The notes under the pieces are model-generated. The model worked only from the letters and a program-made list of their open reading frames with translations, was not told the origin of the DNA and searched no databases. Position numbers and translations under genes: made by a program. A stretch of 64,000 nucleotides of DNA from Streptomyces canus (lineage in GTDB: Bacteria > Actinomycetota > Actinomycetes > Streptomycetales > Streptomycetaceae): assembly GCF_001514145.1 (NCBI RefSeq), contig NZ_KQ948678.1, forward strand, positions 62,001-126,000. The letters are read 5' to 3'. Positions within the stretch are counted from its first letter, which is position 1, and the number at the start of each line of letters is the position of its first letter. Below are positions 25,243 through 34,432 of this stretch, piece after piece.

Positions 25243-26085
25243 ATGACGAGTACCAACCAAGCTCCACAGCCGCAAGACGACTCAGCCGCTGGCGAGAAAA
25301 AGCAATGGCGAGAATTACTCTTCTCACTGCCGGGACTGATCGTGACTACGGTTGTTGTCGGCGTCGCCTCCTGGGCCGTCACTTACCTCACCACCGCAAT
25401 GGAGACCTGGGGCAAGGACGCCGAGTCAGTCGTCACCGTCTCCGTCGAGACAAACCCGGCGAAGATCGGGGGATTCAGTGACCAAAGCATCGTCGGTGTC
25501 GTGCCGATCGGCACACGGCCGGCAACCGGGCCGGGTGGGGGATGCTCCACCTTTCACGACTGGCTGACGAAGAATGGTGGGGTGGACGCTGGGAAGAGCA
25601 AATTACAAGTCGCTGTGCAAGGAAGCGCGTCACATCAGGTCCAGATCAACAACCTCCGGGTCATCGTCGTAAAACGAGACAAGCCGCCGCCAACTGTCGG
25701 GCTGACGTGCCCCTCGGCCGGTAACGCGAACCTCCGCCCCATCGACATTGACCTTGACCAAGCCCTGCCGCGCGCCAAGTACAAGGCGACAGATGGCCGC
25801 CCATTCGGCTTCACGGTCAATAAAGGGGAGATCGAGACCTTCTTGGTGACCGCCCTGGCCAAACACGCCCGCTACGCCTGGTACCTGGAACTCGACGTTA
25901 CCTCGGAGGGTAAAACGTCCACTCTGCGTGTGGACAACAAAGGGAAGCCCTTCCGGACCGCCCCGCTACCGAACCCACCCATGTGGTCGTGGGACTACGA
26001 CAGCACCTGGACGGGTTCCGACCAGCGCCTCCGTGTAGGTGAAGCCTTTATCCAACCCAAGCCGTCGAAGGGGAGCACGGGGTGA
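25243..26085 (+). CDS. Membrane protein with extracytoplasmic beta domain, two TTA codons
   Basis: 280 residues. A polar N-terminus is followed by one membrane helix (about 31-52, LPGLIVTTVVVGVASWAVTYL) and an outside domain of about 220 residues. Its middle has VQGSASHQVQINNLRVIVVKRD and its end YAWYLELDVTSEGKTSTLRV then DNKGKPFRT. The same end motif occurs in the XRE-type protein at 30092 (WYLNLDWSSQGRTGTVRIDDHGRPFRT), so both share a domain of unknown function. In-frame TTA codons at 25315 and 25603 suggest bldA-dependent translation. It overlaps the next gene by 4 nt; the two probably act together at the membrane. Confidence 0.72.
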   Translation: MTSTNQAPQPQDDSAAGEKKQWRELLFSLPGLIVTTVVVGVASWAVTYLTTAMETWGKDAESVVTVSVETNPAKIGGFSDQSIVGVVPIGTRPATGPGGGCSTFHDWLTKNGGVDAGKSKLQVAVQGSASHQVQINNLRVIVVKRDKPPPTVGLTCPSAGNANLRPIDIDLDQALPRAKYKATDGRPFGFTVNKGEIETFLVTALAKHARYAWYLELDVTSEGKTSTLRVDNKGKPFRTAPLPNPPMWSWDYDSTWTGSDQRLRVGEAFIQPKPSKGSTG

Positions 26086-27167
26086 AACGTGCGCACGGAA
26101 TCACCGCTGGTCTCCACCTCCACTCCCGAGGGTTGCGCACCCTGGCTGTGGCGCTGGTGCTGCTCGCGGCGATCGGGGCCGGTGTTGGGGTGGCCCTTTG
26201 GAACCCCCACAAAGGGCCCGGTGGCCATAGTCAACGCTCGGAGCAGGCTGAGCCAAGGCCGCGCTTCTTCCTGAGTGAGTTGCCGACCGTTGGACAGGAT
26301 CGAGTGACGGCCGTCGCGGCCATCAGCCAACGGCTGTTCGTCCTGGGCACGTCGGCGGGAAAGGTGCACCTCGTTTCCCTGGACGACGCCACTGCCCCGC
26401 AGTTGCTGACTTCTGTCCCCGGAGGCGTGGAGGATCTACACGTCTCACGTGACCGCAGCACGGTGGCCGCAGTCTCGGACACCGGATTCATACGCGCCGT
26501 AAAGATTCGGGGCGGTGCTCCGAAGGACTTTAAAATTGACCCCGACGAAGCCGCTGGCACCCTAAGCCGGTCCGGACAGACATTTGTCTACGGAAACTTC
26601 GACATCCACCTGGTGAACGTCGCGACGGGCCTATCGATTGCCTACCCGGACAAGCCGCCCCCGGACAGTGGGCGTACGGCGTACGAAGACTGGGCCGTCA
26701 CGGACGACGGTCGACTTCTCGCCGCCAGCTTGGAGGGCGTTGAGACCTGGCGCACCGGAAATCCCCGTTACACAGCCAAGCCTGCGACCTGTCAGTGCGC
26801 GGCCAATGGCGTAAAGCTCAGCGATGACGGGCAACTCGCGATTTTCGGCACAGCCGACGGGCACGCGGTGACAGTCGATGTGGAAACACGTACTGTCCTG
26901 CACGACAAGACGGTATCCGCACTCCCCGATGATCATATTTTCGAGGTGGCTGTGCTCGGATCCGGTCGGTACTACGCAGCTGGCACATCGTCCAGCCGCG
27001 CTGTCATGTGGGAGGCGGAGAAGCAACAGACCGTCTGGGATCACACGTTCTCCCAGCAAGACGTCAGTACTGTCTCCGCCGTTCCGGGTAGCGACTCCTT
27101 GCTTGTCGTGACTACCCCGCACGAGGAAGAGGGCGGGCTCCGCGCCTGGATCGTCAGCAGGACGTAG
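26082..27167 (+). CDS. Membrane-anchored beta-propeller protein
   Basis: 361 residues. GTG 26082 overlaps the previous stop. One membrane helix (about 19-40, LAVALVLLAAIGAGVGVALW) is followed by about 320 residues of irregular WD40/YVTN-like blades: VTAVAAISQRLFVLGTSAGKVHLVSLDD, DLHVSRDRSTVAAVSDTGFIRAV, WAVTDDGRLLAASLEGVETW, VKLSDDGQLAIFGTADGHAV and later ones. No NTPase or protease domain is attached, so it is probably a ligand- or partner-binding subunit of the preceding membrane protein. The region is less GC-biased at third positions than its neighbours. Confidence 0.72.
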   Translation: MKRAHGITAGLHLHSRGLRTLAVALVLLAAIGAGVGVALWNPHKGPGGHSQRSEQAEPRPRFFLSELPTVGQDRVTAVAAISQRLFVLGTSAGKVHLVSLDDATAPQLLTSVPGGVEDLHVSRDRSTVAAVSDTGFIRAVKIRGGAPKDFKIDPDEAAGTLSRSGQTFVYGNFDIHLVNVATGLSIAYPDKPPPDSGRTAYEDWAVTDDGRLLAASLEGVETWRTGNPRYTAKPATCQCAANGVKLSDDGQLAIFGTADGHAVTVDVETRTVLHDKTVSALPDDHIFEVAVLGSGRYYAAGTSSSRAVMWEAEKQQTVWDHTFSQQDVSTVSAVPGSDSLLVVTTPHEEEGGLRAWIVSRT

Positions 27168-27170
27168 CGG

Positions 27171-27695
27171 GTGGCCGAGAGGACGGAGGGGCCGAAGAGG
27201 CTGTGGGAGCGGCTGTCCGGCTGGCAGCGGGACCAGGTCGAGGCGGCCGCGAAGGCGGAGGTGACGCGGCTGGCGGGCATGCTGGAGCAGTCAGAGGCGG
27301 CGCCGCGGCTGCTGGCAGACCGGCTGGAGAAACCGGCGGCGAGGCACTGGTCGACCGCCCGTACCCATGGCTGATCCGCCGCGGCCTGGTGCAGCGTCAG
27401 GCGTGCTCGGACCGCCGGTACGACGACGGGATCCGGCTGGACACCGGCGGCGAGTGCGAGAACTGCAACAACGTGATCCACACGCGACGTACCCGGCAGG
27501 CGAAGATCGCGGCACAGGTCGACCGGGAGCTGCCCCGGCCTGGCCGGCGGCGAGCGCCACCGAGTCCTCGAGGACCGGCTGCGCGAGCACACCGCGCTCG
27601 AAGCGGAACAGACCCGGCGCAGACATGCTCGCGCGGTCGTTGAGGTGGAGGGGCGGCGGGCAGCCGCCGCACGACGCAGGGAACGGCAGGAAGCG
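27171..27695 (+). pseudogene. Broken gene of a Streptomyces plasmid-type protein
   Basis: The frame from GTG 27171 (KRLWERLSGWQRDQVEAAAKAEV) ends at 27374. The sense continues in another frame: YPWLIRRGLVQRQACSDRRYDDGIRLDTG then GECENCNNVIHTRRTRQAKIAAQVDRELP, and a further shift leads into a coiled-coil-like Arg/Glu/Ala stretch. The C-x2-C-containing core (CENC) resembles a protein often carried by Streptomyces integrative plasmids; its function is not known to me. Cut off near 27695 by an IS remnant on the other strand. Confidence 0.5.
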
Positions 27696-27790
27696 CGGGC
27701 GTTGTGTCGCAGAGCGGCGGCGATGTTGGTCACGCCGGCCAGCCGCAGGGCGCCGATGGCGAGGTTGCGCCAGGTGGTCCCGCTCACAGT
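27695..27790 (-). pseudogene. C-terminal scrap of an ISAs1/IS4-type transposase
   Basis: Minus-strand frame SGTTWRNLAIGALRLAGVTN then IAAALRHNAR, the well-conserved end of ISAs1/IS4-like transposases (RNLAIGxLRLxGxxNIAAALRHxAR). Confidence 0.65.
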
Positions 27791-28863
27791 CCCGCTCGCC
27801 CGCTGGGGGCTGTCCTCGTGATGGGAGCGGAGAGGCGGGGGCCGAGGTGGCGACCCGATCCGGCCGGAGATCCCCGAGGGCCGTGACTCGGCGAGGTGGA
27901 ACCGGAACCGAGCCGGCTCATCGTCGGAGGTGGTCGCGGATTCCGCTTTTCTGCGACCCCACCCAGAAATCGTGCCTCCGTCACGCTTCCATCCCCGGCC
28001 ATGTCCATGGCAGAACTTCTCGCTGTCCGACCGACGTCCCGGACACCCCATCCGGGCAAGGGTCCAACAGCCCGTGCGTCGTGACTCGTCCGGCATCTGA
28101 CGGACCGGTGACCCCAGGACGACGGTGGTATTGAGTCTCGGGGGAGTCCCGTCGCGGCGGGCCCGTACGGCAGGCGGAGCGGTGCTGCAGGGATGCGGCC
28201 GCGTGGGGCTGTGGGCGCCACGACGGCCGGGAAGGCGACTGCAACGGCGTAGTGCGATCCGTTCGGCGTGCTGTTCATCGAGGAGACGGATCATGGAGGA
28301 GACGGCTCACGAATGCCCCGGTCGGTGGTCCTGGTCGCGGCGGGAAGGGACTGGGAGCCGCGATGGATGGGATTGCGGGTCTTGGCTGTGTCGGTGGTGT
28401 CCAGGGGTCGGCCGAGACGGCGCGAGTTCGTCGCCGCATCTCAGGACGGCGTCTCAGGCAGTGCTTGTTTGCGCAGTTCAGGGCGGGTGGGATGGTTGCG
28501 TCGTTGCGGGTTGTGCGGTGGTGGTTGCGGTGGGCCCTTGGTGTCTTTGAAGCTGTGGGTGTCGCACCGGCCGGGGTGGATTGAGGTTCCGGTAGCAGCC
28601 TGGTGACGACTCCCGCCTTGTGCCTGCGTACCGGGCATCTGTGTGCCCGGTTGCCCGACGGGCGGCGTCCTGCGGCGCCCGTCGCCCCCGCGACCTTTCG
28701 GGGTGGGGACATCCGGCCGACTCGTGCCCGCTCGGGCGGTCAGACCGTCATGTCCTCGGAGCGGACGCACGGGCGGCGAGACGTCAGCGGGCGCGTCGGT
28801 GGGAAGCCGGCGCGGGCCGGGAGCGACCTCTTACGGACCACTAACCAAGAAGGAAGACACGAC
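27791..28863. other. About 1 kb without a recognised gene
   Basis: Several long frames exist on both strands (for example 28268-28606 +), but none has a family signature, and their composition is that of shadow frames in GC-rich DNA. The last 60 nt hold the promoter and ribosome site (AAGGA) of the gene at 28864. Probably decayed sequence from old insertions. Confidence 0.4.
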
Positions 28864-29799
28864 ATGAGCAGGAACACCCACACACGTCGTCGTTCGGGCC
28901 GCCGTGCGGCGTTCGCCTCCGGTCTCGTCCTGGCCGTCGGGCTCGGTGTGTCGGCGCAGGTGGCGGCGCAGGCCGCTGTCCCGGCCCCCGCCCCCGCCAA
29001 GGCATCCGTGAAGGCGCCCGCCGCGCTGCGGTCTGTCAGTGGCTTCAACGGTGACGTGGTGACTCAGGTTGCCGACTTCTACGGCGCGTACATCGACGCG
29101 AAGGACGATGCCCAGGGCCCGGACGCCGCGCTGGTCAAGGCGCTGCGCGCGCACTACCTGACGCCCGCCTTCGCCAAGCAGTTGGCGGCCTGGGAGAAGA
29201 AGAACAAGGTGGACGGTCTTCTGCGTGCCCAGAACGTCCCGGTGGACTGGACGGTGAGTGAGGTCGGCAACGGCCTCGACGTCGTCGTCACCCTGACCTT
29301 CGGCGGCGGGGAGTCGCCGACGACGACCAGGCTCGTCGTGAAGCAGGAGCCGACCGGCCAGATCACCGGCATCCGCACCATGAGCATCGCCTCCGCGAAG
29401 GCGTTCGCGAAGTCGTCCGCCGCGGTGCGGTCGGTCAGTGGCCAGACCGGTGACTCGGTAACCCAGGTTGCCGACTTCTACGGCGCGTACGTCGACGCGA
29501 AAGACGCCCCCATGGGCCCGGACGCCGCGCTGGTCAAGGCGCTGCGCGCGCACTACCTGACGCCCGCCTTCGCCAAGCAGTTGGGGGCCTGGGAGAAGAA
29601 GAACAAGGTGGACGGTGTCCTGCGTGCCCAGAACGTTCCGGTGGACTGGACGGTGAGCGAGGGTGTCAACAGCGGCGAGATCGTCGTAACCCACAGCTTC
29701 GGCGGCGGGGAGTCGCCGACGGTGAGGACCGACCTCGTCGTGAAGCTGGAGCCGGTGTTCGGCGACGTCACCGACATCCGCACGACGAGCGCCCGCTGA
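28864..29799 (+). CDS. Secreted protein with two DUF3828-like repeats
   Basis: 311 residues. Signal peptide: basic RRRSGRR, hydrophobic FASGLVLAVGLGVSAQVAAQ and an AQA-A cleavage site near residue 37. Two domains of about 120 residues follow (about 55-175 and 188-311), each with GDxVTQVADFYGAYxDAKD, DAALVKALRAHYLTPAFAKQL, WEKKNKVDG and LRAQNVPVDWTVSE. They resemble DUF3828/lumazine-type small secreted domains with an N-terminal helical pair and a following sheet. DNA of the two copies is nearly identical over long stretches (offset 399 nt), so the duplication is recent. AAGGA lies 9 nt before the ATG. Function unknown. Confidence 0.8.
   Translation: MSRNTHTRRRSGRRAAFASGLVLAVGLGVSAQVAAQAAVPAPAPAKASVKAPAALRSVSGFNGDVVTQVADFYGAYIDAKDDAQGPDAALVKALRAHYLTPAFAKQLAAWEKKNKVDGLLRAQNVPVDWTVSEVGNGLDVVVTLTFGGGESPTTTRLVVKQEPTGQITGIRTMSIASAKAFAKSSAAVRSVSGQTGDSVTQVADFYGAYVDAKDAPMGPDAALVKALRAHYLTPAFAKQLGAWEKKNKVDGVLRAQNVPVDWTVSEGVNSGEIVVTHSFGGGESPTVRTDLVVKLEPVFGDVTDIRTTSAR
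29026..29799 (+). repeat. Tandem intragenic duplication, period 399 nt
   Basis: Unit 1 about 29026-29400, unit 2 about 29425-29799; long blocks (for example 29071-29092 and 29470-29491; 29131-29212 and 29530-29611) match almost base for base. Confidence 0.85.
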
Positions 29800-30091
29800 C
29801 GGCTCACACCGGCCGGCCACTCCGCGGTGCACCGGGATGGCGGGCGCCGGACCCGTTGGTGGTGCCTGGGGTGCTGGGGGTGGCCGCGGTAGAGCGGGTT
29901 CGGCAACTGGCCAATTCGGCACGGGAGGCGGACGACGGTGGTGTCTGCGCTGGGGGATTTTGCAGCCGGACAGACGTGCGAGCTGCGCTGCCCCTCCCCG
30001 GCCTCGCCCGGTCCCACCGTCGGCGAGGCCGAACAAGGCCTTGCTCCCGCCGGGTTGTGCTGCCGGGCGGGCTGCGTGAGCTGTTGCATCG

Positions 30092-31303
30092 TCAGTCGCC
30101 CATCGACGCCATGTTGGCGGCGGGGATCGGGACCCAGCGGCCGGGGTGGTAATTGAAGCGGTCGTACCGGTAGCCAGGCAGTCCTTTGGTGCTGGTGGTG
30201 CGGAAGGGGCGGCCGTGGTCGTCGATGCGGACCGTGCCGGTGCGGCCTTGCGAGGACCAGTCGAGGTTGAGGTACCAGTCGCAGGTGCAGGACTCGTTGA
30301 GCGAGGAGACCACCAGGACTTCGGGTTCCTGTAGGGACACCCGGTAGGGGAAGTCGATCGCGGGGATCGGCTTGCCCGCCGCGTTGTCGCCGGGCATCGA
30401 ACGGGCCAAGGGCTGGTACGCGTCGAGGTTCACGGAGAAGAAGCGGGGGACGATGCCGGCGCCGCAGCCGTCGCTCAAGGAGTAGACGGTGCCCCGGCCG
30501 GCGGAGGGGGTGACGCGGTTGACCACGCGCACGTGCAGGGCCTCCAGGACGACGGCGGCGGAGCCGCGTCCCTGCACCGTAATCCGCACGCCGGTGGAGC
30601 CACCGTGCACCGCCCGCTGGGAGGCGACCCACGCTGCGATGTCCTCCGGGTGTGGCGGCGGCGGGACCTGCCGCGGTGACTTGGCGACGACGTACGCTTC
30701 GCCGCAACCGCTGAGTCCGGGTGTGTGGGAGTTGGCGGTCCAGGTGAGGGGGGCCACCGGTGGGGCCGTATCGGCGTGGGTCGACGACTCACCGCCGAAG
30801 GAAAAGGGTCCGGCAACGGAAGAGGTGAGACCGGCGAGCGCGAGGGCGAGCGAGACCGCCAGCGCCGTCGATCGCACGGGCCGCCGTCGGGGGCGGCCGG
30901 CGTGGGGACGCGGGTCGGCCGGTGGGGCCGGCTCGGGTGCCTCGGCCGCCGGGCTGCTGTGACTAGCAGACGTGGACGTGGCTGAGGCCGCGGTGCTCGT
31001 GGTGTCGCGGGGCGTGGGTGCCCGCCGGGCATCGGAGGGGTGTGATCGCTGCCGTGCCGCGACTGCCACGATCCACCGGCGGTGCAGCTCGGTGCGTTCT
31101 TCGGGGGAGGCACCGCAGAGTACGGCGAACCGCTCGATGCCGGCGAAGTCCTGCGGGACTGCTTCCCCGGAGCAGTAGCGGTGCAGGGTGGAGGCGTGCA
31201 TGCCCAGTCGGCGGGCCAGTGCCGCGTAGCTGCGGTCGGTACCCTCCTTCAGACGCGTCAGCAGTACCGCGAACTCCGCTACGTCATCGTGGATCGAATC
31301 CAT
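30092..31303 (-). CDS. XRE-type HTH protein with membrane helix and outside sensor domain
   Basis: 403 residues from ATG 31303. Residues 1-75 form a lambda-repressor-like HTH (SYAALARRLGMHASTLHRYCSGEAVP, then a helix ending ERTELHRRW) of the kind found in actinobacterial regulators. A Ser/Pro-rich linker and one membrane helix (RSTALAVSLALALAGLTSSVAG) lead to an outside domain with VHVRVVNRVTPSAGRGTVY, FSVNLDAYQPL, SCTCDWYLNLDWSSQGRTG and IDDHGRPFRT. This domain is also in the membrane protein at 25243. Likely a one-component membrane-bound regulator that senses outside ligands. Target genes unknown; the same-strand gene at 31664 lies upstream, not in an obvious operon. Confidence 0.78.
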   Translation of the reverse strand: MDSIHDDVAEFAVLLTRLKEGTDRSYAALARRLGMHASTLHRYCSGEAVPQDFAGIERFAVLCGASPEERTELHRRWIVAVAARQRSHPSDARRAPTPRDTTSTAASATSTSASHSSPAAEAPEPAPPADPRPHAGRPRRRPVRSTALAVSLALALAGLTSSVAGPFSFGGESSTHADTAPPVAPLTWTANSHTPGLSGCGEAYVVAKSPRQVPPPPHPEDIAAWVASQRAVHGGSTGVRITVQGRGSAAVVLEALHVRVVNRVTPSAGRGTVYSLSDGCGAGIVPRFFSVNLDAYQPLARSMPGDNAAGKPIPAIDFPYRVSLQEPEVLVVSSLNESCTCDWYLNLDWSSQGRTGTVRIDDHGRPFRTTSTKGLPGYRYDRFNYHPGRWVPIPAANMASMGD

Positions 31304-31663
31304 GTGGTCCGTACTCGTATCCGTTTGTCGGCCCGTGCAGGCCTGTCCCGATGGGGCACGGCATCCCCGGCACTCCCCCCATATCTGCACGCCGATACGC
31401 CTGGGATGGTTCCAGGGTTACGAAGCGTGATCTTGTTTCGGAGGACCTGGGCCTCTCGGAGTCGTCGCGGTCCCTCGATCCGTGAGCGGGGCTTGTTCGA
31501 AACCGTGCGCGGAACTCCTTGCAGACCAGTTGAGCCGAGCCGCAGGGGCGTATGCCGCCTGAGTGTGAGGTGGCCTCCACCGCAGCACAAGCGCAACAAG
31601 AGCTAACGAGGGAGCCCGCCCGGTGAGCCGACGCCTCTGCCGAAGAGCCCTTTCACAACTCGA
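31304..31663. other. Promoter-side gap without a gene
   Basis: 360 nt between two minus-strand genes. No family-like frame or strong palindrome was found; presumably the control region of the XRE-type gene. Confidence 0.35.
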
Positions 31664-31939
31664 TCAGCTCGCCTTCCCGCCCCGAGAAGAACCGCTCAAC
31701 GCCGAGAGCCCACATATGACCGCGGCTACCACGAACGTGGGCGCGCCCCTTTTCCCCGTCGCCCACTCGTACCCGAGGTACAGCATCACCAGCAGGTTGA
31801 ACGTCATCACCAGCGCCGAGCCGAGCACGAAGACCTTCATCACGGACGCCGACACTCTTCCTTCCGCCAGCGGCAACCCCGTCACCGTCAGAGCGGCTAC
31901 GTACAGCACCGCGTTCACCAGCACCAAGGCCAGCAGCAC
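31664..31939 (-). CDS. Small three-helix membrane protein
   Basis: 91 residues from GTG 31939, which has GGGGGAG about 5 nt upstream; longer frames add sequence without hydrophobic or conserved character. Three membrane helices: VLLALVLVNAVLYVAALTVTG, KVFVLGSALVMTFNLLVMLYLG and FVVAAVICGLSALSG, with a basic end SSRGGKAS. No family recognised; no partner gene is adjacent. Confidence 0.55.
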   Translation of the reverse strand: MLLALVLVNAVLYVAALTVTGLPLAEGRVSASVMKVFVLGSALVMTFNLLVMLYLGYEWATGKRGAPTFVVAAVICGLSALSGSSRGGKAS

Positions 31940-32254
31940 GACTCCCCCACCCCTGCACGACAGCAGACGGCCTGAACCTACCGCCGCGCCAACAGCCCAC
32001 GGAACCCTCTCGGGGAGCCAAGGACTCCCCAGCAAGAACCGTGATGGAGCATCGAGCGCACGGCGTCATGGTCAGCGCATCCGACGTGCGCCCCCATCGA
32101 CAAAGACCCCTCGGCAGACGTTCCCGCTATCGAGAAGCAGCGTTGCGGAGGCGCCGTCACCAGGCCAGTTGACCTGCTGAAACGGACTTCCGCTCAAGCC
32201 CCCCGTGAGCCGAGAGGCCGACGGGCGCGCCGAATGGCAAGGAGAACGTTCACC
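31940..32254. other. No gene seen
   Basis: 315 nt between the small membrane protein gene and an IS remnant. No feature could be supported. Confidence 0.35.
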
Positions 32255-32383
32255 GTGGTCGACATCATCGAGATCTACGTGCACTGGTACGCGGGCCGGT
32301 CCAAGAGTCAGGTGTCCGCCTCGCTGGAGGTAGACCACGGCGAGCCGATGCTCATACCGACGCCAGGCCGTTTGTCCAGATAG
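32255..32383 (+). pseudogene. N-terminal scrap of an IS21-like transposase
   Basis: GTG 32255 with GGAG upstream gives VVDIIEIYVHWYAGRSKSQV then SASLEVDH, the typical opening and HTH start of IS21-type actinobacterial transposases. It then switches to unrelated sequence and stops at 32383. The rest of the element is absent. Confidence 0.6.
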
Positions 32384-32534
32384 ACGCGGTGTGCTGTGAA
32401 GTGGACCCTGCACCGCCGACTCGCCACGCTCGCCTGCAGCCTCTCAATCGGGGCACACACCCTCTTTCCTCAGGTGAGCTGTGAGGGCATGAGTCGGTAA
32501 GACGGAGCTCGCGGCCGCGCTCCATGGATGTCGT

Positions 32535-32666
32535 TCAGCCGGCCCGGAGGACCTCGTTGCGCAGTGCGCGCAGCAGGGTCAGGGCGTCCTGGTTGTCGGC
32601 GTCGGTGAACGCGTGGATCGCCGGGAGGATGGATCCGGCGATCAGCTTCGCGGTGGCGGGGTCGTC
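32535..32666 (-). pseudogene. C-terminal gene fragment, unknown
   Basis: The minus-strand end DDPATAKLIAGSILPAIHAF, TDADNQDALTLLRALRNEVL reads like a genuine helical C-terminus with good codon bias. The frame before it runs into the start of the plus-strand gene at 32684, so only about 43 residues remain. Parent family not recognised. Confidence 0.4.
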
Positions 32667-32683
32667 GCCTGCGAGAGCGGGGG

Positions 32684-34045
32684 GTGAGGGATTCCGGGAA
32701 CTTCCTGCAGGCGGCGCTCGCCTGCCTCCATGATCCTTACGTGGCAGCATTCCTACAGCGGCGTCAGGCTCCGCATGGACGGTATACGCCGAACCTATGG
32801 TCGGTCTGGCTCGTCGCCCTCCTGGCCCTCAGCGTCGTCGGCGTCCTCAGCTTCGGGCTCTACCACGGCATCTACCACCTATTCGCGGATGCCGCTCACA
32901 ATCAGACACCGCGCAAGCTGGTCGACATCAACGACGTCATCAAGACAACCGTCACCGTCCTGACGCTCACCGGAGCCGTTCTCGCCGGTATCTACGCCTA
33001 CCGCAAGCAACTCCTCGCCGAGGGAGACGCGCACCGCGCGGATGCCAGCCAGCTCGCCGACCGCTACACCACGGCGTCTGAACAGCTCGGTCACGAACGG
33101 GCCGCAGTGCGCCTCGCTGGCGTCTACGCCCTCGCCCGGCTCGCAGACGACTGGCAGGAACAACGGCAGGTCTGCGTCGATGTGCTGTGCGCTTACCTCC
33201 GAATGCCCTACGAAGCCAACCCGACGGCAGCAGGGCACAAGGAAGGCGAACGCGAAGTCCGGCACACCATTATTCGTGTCATCCGTGACCACCTCCAGCA
33301 GCCGGAGGAACGCACATCGTGGACAGACTGCGACCTTGACTTCACCGGTGCCGTCTTCGACGGTGGCGATTTCTCGGGTAGCCACTTTCGCAGCAGGGTT
33401 GTCTTCACTGGCGCGACGTTCGGCAGCGGCAGAGTCGCTTTCAAAGCCGCAACGTTTAGCGGCGCCATCGACTTCAAGGGCGCAACGTTCAACGGCGCCA
33501 AAGTGGACTTCGGCGATGCAACGTTCAGTGGCGGCGGAGTTTACTTCGGCGGCGCAATGTTCAGTGACGGTCAGGTGCACTTCCTCGGCGCAACGTTCAG
33601 TGACGGCCAGGTCCACTTCGGTCTGGCTGAATTTAGCGGGGCCACGGTCGACTTCAGCCTGGCGGCGTTCAGCGGCGGCAAGGTCAATTTCAGCGGCGCG
33701 ACAGTCAGCAATGGCGTCGTCGGCTTCAGACACGTGGCGTTCAGCGGCGCCAGGGTCACCTTCAGCAGAGCGGCGTTCAGCGGCGGCACCATCAACTTTA
33801 GCAGAGCAGCGTTCAGCGGCGGCACCGTCAGCTTCAAAGGCGCGGCGTTCAGCGGCGCCAGGGCCACCTTCCGCAGAGCGGTGTTCAGCAGCGGCACCGT
33901 CGACATCGGTAGCGCGGAGTTCAGCGGCGGCGCCGTTATTTTCACCGATGCGAGGCTTCTCGGTGGCACAGTTGACTTCGCCAACACCACATTCAACGGC
34001 ACTGCCGTGTCTTGGGGGCCTGTGCCGCATCCGCCGGATGCTTAG
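32684..34045 (+). CDS. Membrane protein with 12-residue pentapeptide-like repeats
   Basis: 453 residues from GTG 32684; the true start may be up to about 20 codons further in, since similarity to relatives begins near LWSVWLVALLAL. Two membrane helices (about 37-59 and 85-103) flank KLVDINDVIKTTVTVL. A cytosolic helical part follows: RYTTASEQLGHERAAVRLAG, VYALARLADDWQEQRQVCVDVLCAYLR. The C-terminal half has about 17 units of the pattern AxFSGGxVxFxx, mostly exactly 12 residues, which would coil into a beta-solenoid. Canonical pentapeptide proteins repeat every 5 residues, so this is a related but different spacing. Relatives are common in Streptomyces; function unknown. Confidence 0.75.
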   Translation: MRDSGNFLQAALACLHDPYVAAFLQRRQAPHGRYTPNLWSVWLVALLALSVVGVLSFGLYHGIYHLFADAAHNQTPRKLVDINDVIKTTVTVLTLTGAVLAGIYAYRKQLLAEGDAHRADASQLADRYTTASEQLGHERAAVRLAGVYALARLADDWQEQRQVCVDVLCAYLRMPYEANPTAAGHKEGEREVRHTIIRVIRDHLQQPEERTSWTDCDLDFTGAVFDGGDFSGSHFRSRVVFTGATFGSGRVAFKAATFSGAIDFKGATFNGAKVDFGDATFSGGGVYFGGAMFSDGQVHFLGATFSDGQVHFGLAEFSGATVDFSLAAFSGGKVNFSGATVSNGVVGFRHVAFSGARVTFSRAAFSGGTINFSRAAFSGGTVSFKGAAFSGARATFRRAVFSSGTVDIGSAEFSGGAVIFTDARLLGGTVDFANTTFNGTAVSWGPVPHPPDA

Positions 34046-34432
34046 GTGCTGCGGTCTGCTGTCCGGGCTGAGTCCGAGACCTCATAGCGGCCTTGTGAGG
34101 AGGCGGCTGGACGGCTCCGGCCCCTCTGAAGGGCGTGCGGCCAAGTGAGAGGCTGAACACACCCGGTGGCTGGGCGAATGACGCGATCGTGATGGTCACG
34201 AAGTGCCGACCAGACCCGTTTTTTTCAGGGAGCCCCAACACCCGCCGCGGCCGCGCTCGACTGCCAGACCTCGGCACTCTACCCAACTGCCGTATCTCCT
34301 TTCCGAGGATGACGAGGTGGTTTCACGGATCATCGCCGTAGAGGAGGAGCACAGCGGTGAGCCTCTCACTCCGGCTGAAGATTCAATTCCATCGAAGCGC
34401 CTATGGCTCGCCGGATCGCGTCAGTGCTCTGG
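34046..34432. other. No gene recognised
   Basis: 387 nt downstream of the repeat protein. Short frames on both strands lack any signature. Confidence 0.35.
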
